Origin: Mannheimia varigena
Lineage (GTDB): Bacteria > Pseudomonadota > Gammaproteobacteria > Enterobacterales > Pasteurellaceae
Reading direction: 5' to 3'
DNA length: 64,000 nucleotides
Assembly: GCF_013377235.1 (NCBI RefSeq)
Contig: NZ_CP016226.1
Location: forward strand, 1,612,001-1,676,000
Shown here one piece after another: positions 8,533 to 14,922 of this stretch. The position numbers and the translations under genes were made by a program. The stretch's first letter is position 1; every line of letters begins with the position of its first letter. The notes beneath the pieces are model-generated. The model was not told the origin of the DNA. It saw nothing but the letters and a program-made list of their open reading frames with translations, and did no database searches.

Positions 8533-9231
8533 ATGAACGATTTTTTTGATGAAGACTCTCAAGAGCCAACGATAATGCCGCGTGAGAAATTATTAACTCA
8601 CGGGGCAGCAGCTTTAACAGATGCGGAATTATTAGCAATTTTCTTACGGACAGGTACAAAAGATGTCCCTGTAATGACATTGGCAGAAAGCGTATTAATG
8701 GTGTTTGGTTCATTGCGTCAATTACTCAATGCCGATATTGATGAATTTTGTAAAATTTATGGATTAGGTAAAACGAAATATATTCAGTTACAAGCCTCCA
8801 AAGAAATGACTAAACGCTATTTGGCTCAACAAATGGAATTTAGTGAGATGATTCAAGCTCCTTATATGGCAATAATGTATTTTCAAACAGAATTAGAGGA
8901 AGAAGAGCGAGAAGTGTTTATGGTATTGTTTTTGGATAATCAAAACCGTTTAATTTATAAAGAGAAAATGTTCTTTGGCACAATAAACCAAACCGCCGTT
9001 CACCCACGAGAAATTATCAAAAGAGCGTTGAAATATAATGCTGCGGCTATTATTGTGGCACATAATCACCCCTCTGGTTCTTGCTTGCCAAGTGAGTCAG
9101 ATAGAAGTCTAACGAAGAAGATAGAAATGGCGTGTGAGTTGGTGGATATTCGCTTTGTCGATCATATTATTGTGGGAAAAGGAGATTATTTTTCGTTTGA
9201 GGAAGAAAAGTTAGATATTCAAACTCATTAA
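8533..9231 (+). CDS. radC: RadC/JAMM-domain protein
   Basis: A 232-residue RadC-family protein. The start chosen is the ATG at 8533, preceded by GGAGG; the frame extends 22 codons upstream without a comparable site and would overlap the CRP-S-like box. The N-terminal helix-hairpin-helix part (about 15-95) is followed by the JAMM metal-binding motif HNHPSG with His177, His179 and Asp190. Despite the name, a role in DNA repair is not established. In Haemophilus the gene is competence-induced. It is followed by rpmB-rpmG after a 339-bp gap with its own promoter. Confidence 0.93.
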   Translation: MNDFFDEDSQEPTIMPREKLLTHGAAALTDAELLAIFLRTGTKDVPVMTLAESVLMVFGSLRQLLNADIDEFCKIYGLGKTKYIQLQASKEMTKRYLAQQMEFSEMIQAPYMAIMYFQTELEEEEREVFMVLFLDNQNRLIYKEKMFFGTINQTAVHPREIIKRALKYNAAAIIVAHNHPSGSCLPSESDRSLTKKIEMACELVDIRFVDHIIVGKGDYFSFEEEKLDIQTH

Positions 9232-9296
9232 GTTTTTGCAAAATTTTGTTAGAAAATTATTCACAATCCTTTGTAAGGATTGTTCACAGCTTCGCT

Positions 9297-9321
9297 GCCG
9301 TTGGCAAAGCCAACGTTCAAA
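9297..9321. repeat. Dispersed palindromic repeat, copy 1
   Basis: A 25-bp sequence containing the palindrome CGTTGGC-AAA-GCCAACG and ending in TTCAAA, identical to 44577-44601. In both places it is preceded by a small TTCG- or TTC-loop hairpin and enclosed by partly complementary arms (TTCACA at 9284 with TGTGAC near 9334). Confidence 0.8.
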
Positions 9322-9405
9322 AGCGATGCTTTTTGTGACAGCTTGTTTCGTTCTCTCTTTAATATTTTTCCTGAAATAGTAAAAAGATACGCATATAAAT
9401 TCTAC

Positions 9406-9434
9406 TTGAATATAACGAATGAAGGCTGTATAAT
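9406..9434 (+). promoter_or_regulatory. Sigma70-type promoter of rpmB-rpmG
   Basis: A -35 element TTGAAT (9406-9411), 17-bp spacer and perfect -10 TATAAT (9429-9434). This would give a leader of about 130 nt before rpmB. Confidence 0.75.
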
Positions 9435-9570
9435 CCGCAGTCTTTATTACATAGACTGTGGTCGGGTTAATGCCTGACGAGGCAATCAAAATCGGAGGGG
9501 TTGGTTGAGCAACGCCTTTTGTGAGATCGCCCGAACCATTTTTAAGCTTAAAATTATTGGAGAAATTCAA

Positions 9571-9807
9571 ATGTCAAGAGTTTGCCAAGTAACCGGCAAG
9601 CGTCCAGCAGTTGGTAACAACCGCTCACACGCAATGAATGCGACTAAACGTCGTTTCTTACCAAACCTTCACACTCACCGTTTCTGGGTTGAGAGCGAAA
9701 ACCGTTTCGTAACTTTACGCTTAACAGCGAAAGGTATGCGTATTATCGATAAAAAAGGCATTGATGCAGTATTAGCTGAAATCCGTGCTCGTGGCGAAAA
9801 AATCTAA
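9571..9807 (+). CDS. rpmB: 50S ribosomal protein L28
   Basis: A 78-residue ribosomal protein starting at the ATG at 9571 (MSRVCQVTGKRP), the universal L28 N-terminus; the frame is open further upstream but that part is leader. It contains the typical GNNRSHAMNATKRRFLPNLH block. It is followed 11 bp later by rpmG with an AAGGAG site, forming the conserved rpmB-rpmG operon. Confidence 0.98.
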   Translation: MSRVCQVTGKRPAVGNNRSHAMNATKRRFLPNLHTHRFWVESENRFVTLRLTAKGMRIIDKKGIDAVLAEIRARGEKI

Positions 9808-9818
9808 GGAGCTAAAAA

Positions 9819-9989
9819 ATGGCAGCTAAAGGCGCTCGTGAGAAAATCCGTTTAGTTTCTACAGCAGAAACTGGCCACTTCTACACAACAGACAAAAACA
9901 AACGTAATATGCCAGAAAAAATGGAAATCAAAAAATTTGATCCAGTTGTGCGTAAACACGTTATCTACAAAGAAGCAAAAATCAAATAA
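9819..9989 (+). CDS. rpmG: 50S ribosomal protein L33
   Basis: A 56-residue protein starting [15 protein letters not shown] and ending [11 protein letters not shown], the standard L33 length and sequence. It is the cysteine-free (non-zinc) form. It lies immediately downstream of rpmB and is followed by a strong terminator. Confidence 0.98.
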
Positions 9990-10003
9990 TTTTGCTTTAA
10001 AAT

Positions 10004-10031
10004 AAAAAACCCAGCATTCGCTGGGTTTTTT
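10004..10031 (+). terminator. Terminator of rpmB-rpmG
   Basis: Stem CCCAGC/GCTGGG (10010-10015 with 10020-10025), extended by A-T pairs and followed by a T-run. Confidence 0.9.
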
Positions 10032-10165
10032 ATTTTAATTGTCCTCTTTGAGGAAAAACCCCTTCCCTTTTCAAAAAAAAACGGTATCATTACGCCTCTT
10101 AAATGTAACCCTACATTTAAGTTTGTTTCCAACCTATCCTATCTTGGGACAAATAGGGTAAAAAC

Positions 10166-10279
10166 AAAAAAGCTGAAACGCTTTTTTTAATAAGTAGCGA
10201 GTCAAATGCCCCAAGGCACCGAGTCTTTCAGGATTCGAGAGCTTAGGCTTCCCCCGCAAGGCACCCGACTTATTTTTTT
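10166..10279 (+). ncRNA. Structured 5' leader RNA of dat-ddc (candidate cis-regulatory element)
   Basis: This GC-richer block interrupts an AT-rich 270-bp gap. First comes a hairpin AAAAAAGC-TGAAAC-GCTTTTTT (10166-10187). Then a closing stem, AATAAGT (10189-10195) with ACTTATT (10268-10274) followed directly by T residues, encloses a compact domain. Inside are TGCC-CCAA-GGCA (about 10208-10217), the 6-bp stem CGAGTC/GATTCG (10220-10225 with 10232-10237) and AGC-TTAG-GCT (10240-10249). The octamer AAGGCACC occurs twice (10213 and 10258). A motif called DABA-DC-AT has been reported upstream of diaminobutyrate decarboxylase/aminotransferase genes; whether this is that motif needs a covariance search. 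The closing stem plus T-run suggests transcription attenuation. Confidence 0.6.
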
Positions 10280-10304
10280 CACCTCTTTTAGAAGGTTTAT
10301 TTCA

Positions 10305-11669
10305 ATGACAATTAAAACTCCTATTCAAGCAGTTCTTGCTTCAAACCAATACTTTTTAGATCGCCAAGATGCAATGGAATCAAACGTGCGTAGTTATCCG
10401 CGTAAATTGCCGTTTGCTTACCAAAAAGCACAAGGTGTTTGGGTAACTGATGTTGAAGGCAATGAATACCTCGATTTTTTAGCAGGTGCAGGAACGCTTG
10501 CATTAGGGCATAACCACCCTAAATTAATCCAAGCGATTAAAGATGTTTTAGACAGTGGTTTACCTTTACACTCTTTAGATATTACTACGCCATTAAAAGA
10601 TGCTTTCACTGAAGAATTACTTTCATTTTTCCCGAAAGATCAATATATCCTTCAATTCACAGGCCCAACTGGGGCTGATGCGAATGAAGCTGCGATTAAA
10701 TTAGCAAAAACCTTCACAGGTCGTGGCAACGTAATTGCATTCTCAGGCGGTTTCCACGGAATGACTCACGGTGCGTTATCTTTAACTGGGAACTTAAGTG
10801 CGAAAAATGCGGTGCAAGGCTTAATGCCTGGTGTACAATTTATGCCTTATCCACACGAATACCGTTGTCCGTTCGGCATTGGTGGCGAAGCAGGTGCGAA
10901 AGCGGTTGAGCATTACTTTGAGAATTTCATCGAAGATGTTGAAAGCGGTGTGGTAAAACCAGCTGCAGTCATTCTAGAAGCGATCCAAGGCGAGGGCGGC
11001 GTGGTGCCGGCTCCGATCAGCTTCTTACAAAAAGTGCGTGAAGTGACCCAAAAACACGGTATTTTAATGATTGTTGATGAAGTTCAAGCAGGCTTCTGCC
11101 GTTCAGGCAAAATGTTCGCCTTTGAACACGCAGGCATTGAACCGGATATCGTGGTAATGTCAAAAGCTATTGGTGGTAGTTTGCCATTAGCGGTATTAGC
11201 GATCAAAAAAGAGTTTGATGCGTGGCAGCCGGCAGGACACACAGGCACCTTCCGTGGTAACCAATTAGCAATGGCGACAGGCTATGTTTCTCTCAAAATT
11301 ATGCGTGAAGAAAACCTAGCTCAAAATGCGAAAGAGCGTGGTGAGTACTTAACTAAAGCCCTAACTGAATTAAGCCAAGAGTTCCCATGTATCGGTAATG
11401 TGCGTGGCAAAGGTTTAATGATGGGGATCGACATTGTGGACGAACGCCAACCAAAAGACGCAACAGGAGCTTACCCGCGTGATTGTGACTTAGCGGTAGC
11501 TATTCAGAAATATTGTTTCAAAAACCGATTACTACTAGAACGCGGCGGGCGTGGCGGAAACGTGGTACGTGTGCTTTGTGCAGTAAACATCACTCAAGCA
11601 GAATGTGAAGAGTTTATTAAACGCTTTAAACAATCAGTCGCTGAAGCTGTGAAAGCAGTACGTGGTTAA
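10305..11669 (+). CDS. dat: L-2,4-diaminobutyrate:2-oxoglutarate 4-aminotransferase
   Basis: A 454-residue class III PLP aminotransferase, converting aspartate semialdehyde and glutamate to L-2,4-diaminobutyrate. The start at 10305 (MTIKTPIQ) has AGAAGG upstream; an earlier in-frame ATG would place coding sequence inside the structured leader. Visible features are GPTGADANEAAIKLAKTFTG, the PLP aspartate in VDEVQAGFCRSG and the Schiff-base lysine in MSKAIGGSLPLAVL. It is paired with ddc, as in Haemophilus influenzae, where the two make 1,3-diaminopropane. Confidence 0.93.
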   Translation: MTIKTPIQAVLASNQYFLDRQDAMESNVRSYPRKLPFAYQKAQGVWVTDVEGNEYLDFLAGAGTLALGHNHPKLIQAIKDVLDSGLPLHSLDITTPLKDAFTEELLSFFPKDQYILQFTGPTGADANEAAIKLAKTFTGRGNVIAFSGGFHGMTHGALSLTGNLSAKNAVQGLMPGVQFMPYPHEYRCPFGIGGEAGAKAVEHYFENFIEDVESGVVKPAAVILEAIQGEGGVVPAPISFLQKVREVTQKHGILMIVDEVQAGFCRSGKMFAFEHAGIEPDIVVMSKAIGGSLPLAVLAIKKEFDAWQPAGHTGTFRGNQLAMATGYVSLKIMREENLAQNAKERGEYLTKALTELSQEFPCIGNVRGKGLMMGIDIVDERQPKDATGAYPRDCDLAVAIQKYCFKNRLLLERGGRGGNVVRVLCAVNITQAECEEFIKRFKQSVAEAVKAVRG

Positions 11670-11680
11670 TTTTTGATAAT

Positions 11681-11726
11681 GCAAGCGGTTAGATTTGCAA
11701 AAAAACTGCAAATTTTGACCGCTTGT
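11681..11726. repeat. Inverted DNA uptake signal pair between dat and ddc
   Basis: GCAAGCGGT (11681-11689) and ACCGCTTGT (11718-11726) flank A/T-rich complementary arms, forming a long hairpin typical of paired uptake sequences that double as terminators or attenuators. Confidence 0.8.
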
Positions 11727-11751
11727 ATTGTAAATGGTTGAGATAATTAAA

Positions 11752-13287
11752 ATGACAAATATTTCCAAACACAGACAATCCTTATTCTGTAGTGATCCAA
11801 AATCTATTGCAGATTATGAATCGGCAATGAATAATGCAGTAAAAGCCGTTTCAGATTGGTTGAAAAACGAGAAAATGTACACGGGCGGTTCAATCAAGCA
11901 AATGCGTGCTTTGATTGACGGTTTCAAGCCAACCAAAGAGGGCGAGGGAGTGCAAAAATCCCTTGAACATTTGGTGGAGATTTTCCTCAACCCAAGCCTG
12001 AAAGTTCACCACCCACACTCGCTGGCTCACTTGCATTGCCCGACAATGGTCACCAGCCAAATTGCAGAAGTGTTGATTAATGCCACCAACCAATCAATGG
12101 ACTCTTGGGATCAAAGCCCAGCCGGTTCAATTATGGAAGAGCATTTGATCGACTGGCTACGTCAAAAAGTCGGCTACGGTAACGGCACATCAGGCGTGTT
12201 CACCTCGGGCGGTACACAATCCAATTTAATGGGCGTGTTGTTGGCTCGTGATTGGGCGATCGCAAACCATTGGAAAAATGAAGATGGCTCGGAATGGTCG
12301 GTTCAAGCAGATGGTATTCCGCCAGACGCAATGAAAAAAGTGAAAGTGGTTTGCTCTGAAAATGCTCACTTCTCGGTGCAAAAAAATATGGCGATGATGG
12401 GAATGGGCTTCCAATCGGTTGTTACTGTACCGTCAAATGCGAATGCACAAATGGACGTTGAAGCTCTTGCGAAAACCCTTGCACAATTAAAAGCAGAGGG
12501 CAAAATCCCGGCGTGTATCGTTGCCACCGCAGGCACAACGGACGCCGGTGCGATTGATGACTTAAAAGCCATTCGCAAATTAGCCGATGAATACAAAGCT
12601 TGGGTTCACGTTGATGCAGCGTGGGGCGGAGCGTTATTATTATCGAAAGATTTCCGTCATTTCCTTGATGGTATTGAACTAACCGATTCGATCACCCTTG
12701 ATTTCCACAAGCATTTCTTCCAATCGATTTCGTGCGGTGCTTTCTTGCTAAAAGACGAAGCGAACTACCGTTTCATCGACTATAAAGCGGACTACCTCAA
12801 CTCGGAATATGACGAAGAGCACGGCGTACCAAACTTGGTGGCGAAATCGCTACAAACCACTCGCCGTTTTGATGCGTTGAAACTCTGGTTTACGGTGGAA
12901 GCTTTAGGTGAAGATCTATACGCCTCAATGATCGATCACGGCGTTTACCTCTCCAAAGAAGTGGAAGCCTACATCAACTCAACGAAAGGCTTGGAAATGC
13001 TCGTGCCGGCACAATTTGCTTCGGTGTTATTCCGTGTCGTGCCGGAAGGTTACCCGGCAGAGTTGGTGGATACCTTAAACCAAAACGTGGCGGACGAACT
13101 CTTTGCTCGTGGTGAGGCGAATATTGGTGTAACGAAAGTTGGTAATAATCAATCACTAAAAATGACCACTCTAAGCCCGATTGCAACGCTTGAAAACGTC
13201 AAAGCGTTGTTAGGACAAGTGCTGGCAGAGGCAGAACGCATTAAAGATGCTATTGCCAATGGCACTTACGTTCCGCCGCTTGATTAG
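11752..13287 (+). CDS. ddc: L-2,4-diaminobutyrate decarboxylase
   Basis: A 511-residue group II PLP decarboxylase that converts L-2,4-diaminobutyrate to 1,3-diaminopropane. The PLP-binding histidine and aspartate (HVDAAWGG) and the Schiff-base lysine (LDFHKHFF) are visible. Start: an ATG at 11734 is also in frame (517 residues), but neither has a strong ribosome site; 11752 (MTNISKHRQ) is preferred because the family is about 511 residues long. It follows dat, so both steps of 1,3-diaminopropane synthesis are encoded together. Confidence 0.92.
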   Translation: MTNISKHRQSLFCSDPKSIADYESAMNNAVKAVSDWLKNEKMYTGGSIKQMRALIDGFKPTKEGEGVQKSLEHLVEIFLNPSLKVHHPHSLAHLHCPTMVTSQIAEVLINATNQSMDSWDQSPAGSIMEEHLIDWLRQKVGYGNGTSGVFTSGGTQSNLMGVLLARDWAIANHWKNEDGSEWSVQADGIPPDAMKKVKVVCSENAHFSVQKNMAMMGMGFQSVVTVPSNANAQMDVEALAKTLAQLKAEGKIPACIVATAGTTDAGAIDDLKAIRKLADEYKAWVHVDAAWGGALLLSKDFRHFLDGIELTDSITLDFHKHFFQSISCGAFLLKDEANYRFIDYKADYLNSEYDEEHGVPNLVAKSLQTTRRFDALKLWFTVEALGEDLYASMIDHGVYLSKEVEAYINSTKGLEMLVPAQFASVLFRVVPEGYPAELVDTLNQNVADELFARGEANIGVTKVGNNQSLKMTTLSPIATLENVKALLGQVLAEAERIKDAIANGTYVPPLD

Positions 13288-13300
13288 TTTTAAATGAGAG

Positions 13301-13344
13301 AAGCGGTTGGATTTGTAAATTTTTTTGCAAATCTAACCGCTTGT
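13301..13344. terminator. Uptake-signal hairpin between convergent ddc and flavodoxin-like gene
   Basis: AAGCGGT (13301) and ACCGCTTGT (13336-13344) with complementary A/T arms form a long stem with T-runs on both strands, suited to terminate both genes. Confidence 0.75.
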
Positions 13345-13920
13345 TTATTTCAATATTTCCCTACAAGATTGCTCAACTTCTTGCAAGATCGCAACATAAT
13401 CGGTCTCTTTTAGCCCTACATTGCCGAAATAGTGCATTCTGACATCATCAATACCGCAGAACTCAAATAAACCTTTGCCAAGGGTGTGATCAAACGCCTG
13501 TAAATACCCTTTTCTTTCATATTTTTCGTTGGAATTGCCGATAGTGATAAACTGTTGCATTTTCTTGCCAGTGAGTAGCCCGATGCTTTCAGGTTCTCCG
13601 TTGCAGTAGGCGAAATCATAGCTTAATACACGGTCTAAATAACCTTTCAAAATCGCCGGAAAACCCATCCACCAAAGGGGATAAATCAGCGTAATCACAT
13701 CGGCTTCCCTCCAATATTGATGTTCTACTGCAATATCAGGAACGTATTCTTGAGAAAGGGTTTGAGTAAATTCTTTCCAAGTCAAAACGGAGTCAAAATT
13801 CAGCTGATAGAGATTTCGTACCATCACATTATGTGGTGAGGCTTCAATCGCTTTTTCTAAAATGGCGTGGTTAAAACTCTGATTTGAGGGATGAGCGTAG
13901 ATAATAAGATGTTTCATCAT
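13345..13920 (-). CDS. Flavodoxin-like NAD(P)H:quinone oxidoreductase
   Basis: A 191-residue protein of the Flavodoxin_2 (NQO/KefF/MdaB-like) family, which uses FAD or FMN to transfer two electrons from NAD(P)H to quinones or similar acceptors. Seen: IIYAHPSNQSFNHAI for phosphate binding near the N-terminus, YPLWWMGFPAILKGYLDRV around residues 80-98 and GKKMQQFITIGNS around 118-130. Two adjacent methionines leave a one-residue start ambiguity. It is divergent from napF. The substrate is unknown. Confidence 0.8.
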   Translation of the reverse strand: MMKHLIIYAHPSNQSFNHAILEKAIEASPHNVMVRNLYQLNFDSVLTWKEFTQTLSQEYVPDIAVEHQYWREADVITLIYPLWWMGFPAILKGYLDRVLSYDFAYCNGEPESIGLLTGKKMQQFITIGNSNEKYERKGYLQAFDHTLGKGLFEFCGIDDVRMHYFGNVGLKETDYVAILQEVEQSCREILK

Positions 13921-13973
13921 TTCTTACCTTTTATCTTTTGCATAGCTAATAGAGGATTTTAGTGAAAATTTCT

Positions 13974-13987
13974 TTGATGGAAATCAA
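13974..13987 (+). promoter_or_regulatory. FNR box of the nap operon
   Basis: A perfect TTGAT-N4-ATCAA palindrome centred at 13980.5, about 67 bp before the napF start. At the usual -41.5 position transcription would begin near 14022. A TACCCCA heptamer at about 14012 could be part of a NarP site, but it is weak. Confidence 0.8.
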
Positions 13988-14047
13988 TGTTTTGATGAAT
14001 ACTTAAGCAAATACCCCATTTGAGGAATGAACGATAGCCGGTGAACA

Positions 14048-14626
14048 TTGGATAATTTAGTCTATGATAGTGGTATTAAAAATGGTGTTTTCTTGACCAA
14101 TAATCCTAATCAATCACTTCCTCGCCGTAGCTTTTTACGAGGGCAGTTTTTAGATTCACTAAAAAGCGAAAAAGTCAGTCGGCAAGGGTATGAGGTAATT
14201 CGTCCGCCTTGGGCTAATTTAGCAAATTTTTTAGAAAAATGCACCGCTTGTGATAACTGCATTAAGGTTTGTGAAACAAGCATTATTGTGAAAGGAGCTG
14301 GCGGTTATCCTGAGATTGATTTCAGCAAAGGCGAATGTACATTCTGTGAAAAGTGCGTGCAATCTTGCGAAGCTGATGTGTTTCGAGACGTTTCAGAACA
14401 GGCTTGGAATCACAAAATTGAAATTCAAGATAGTTGTTTATTGAAACGGGGAACAGAATGCCGAAGCTGTGGCGACAGCTGTGAAATGCGAGTGTTCCGC
14501 TTTCGCCCGAGTTTAGGCGGTATCGCCCAAATGATATTAGATTTAGAAAGCTGTAACGGCTGTGGAGCTTGTTTGAGTGTTTGCCCGACAAGTGCCATCC
14601 ATATTCAACAAGTAAATGAAGTATGA
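14048..14626 (+). CDS. napF: Periplasmic nitrate reductase maturation ferredoxin NapF
   Basis: A 192-residue iron-sulphur protein of the nap system. Three cysteine clusters for [4Fe-4S] centres are seen: CTACDNCIKVC (about 72-82), CTFCEKCVQSC (about 98-108) and CNGCGACLSVC (about 170-180), plus a CRSCGDSC group. NapF is a cytoplasmic protein thought to help load cofactors on NapA. The start shown is a TTG behind GGTGA; the first about 20 residues are poorly conserved, so a downstream start is possible. It overlaps napD by 4 bp. Confidence 0.88.
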   Translation: MDNLVYDSGIKNGVFLTNNPNQSLPRRSFLRGQFLDSLKSEKVSRQGYEVIRPPWANLANFLEKCTACDNCIKVCETSIIVKGAGGYPEIDFSKGECTFCEKCVQSCEADVFRDVSEQAWNHKIEIQDSCLLKRGTECRSCGDSCEMRVFRFRPSLGGIAQMILDLESCNGCGACLSVCPTSAIHIQQVNEV

Positions 14627-14889
14627 GTGAAAAATTATCTGAAAACGAAAACTGGTATGTATGCAGCCTTGTGGTGCAAGCAAAACCGGAAAAATTGGAA
14701 GACGTTAAAGCCGATATTCTAAATATTCCGTATACCGAAATTCACGGAGAAAAACCGGAAGAAGGCAAATTAGTGGTAACGATCGAAAGTGATGTGCATT
14801 TAGCCCTTTCCGATCGTATCGATCAAGTAAGAGATATTAAAGGTGTGATTGTGGTCTCTTTAATCTCAAACTATATCGATGAACAGTAA
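14623..14889 (+). CDS. napD: NapA signal-peptide chaperone NapD
   Basis: An 88-residue small cytoplasmic chaperone that binds the twin-arginine signal of NapA and delays export until the cofactor is inserted. The pattern WYVCSLVVQAKPE...VVTIES and KGVIVVSLI fits the family. Its ATGA start overlaps the napF stop, and napA follows 33 bp downstream. Confidence 0.92.
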   Translation: MSEKLSENENWYVCSLVVQAKPEKLEDVKADILNIPYTEIHGEKPEEGKLVVTIESDVHLALSDRIDQVRDIKGVIVVSLISNYIDEQ

Positions 14890-14922
14890 TAGTTATTTTT
14901 GAAGCAAACGTGGGACAGTATT

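Larger units (their letters stand above)
9232..9570 (+). other. radC-rpmB intergenic region: hairpins, repeat element, promoter and leader
   Basis: No gene is seen. The stretch holds a 9-bp-stem hairpin (9263-9283) just after radC, a palindromic repeat element (to about 9340) with a second copy near 44.6 kb, a strong sigma70-like promoter (9406-9434), and a GC-richer leader (about 9440-9540) able to form small stems, for example GTTG/CAAC around 9500-9512 and TCGGG with CCCGA. The leader may be an autoregulatory ribosomal-protein mRNA structure, but no known class could be confirmed. Confidence 0.6.
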
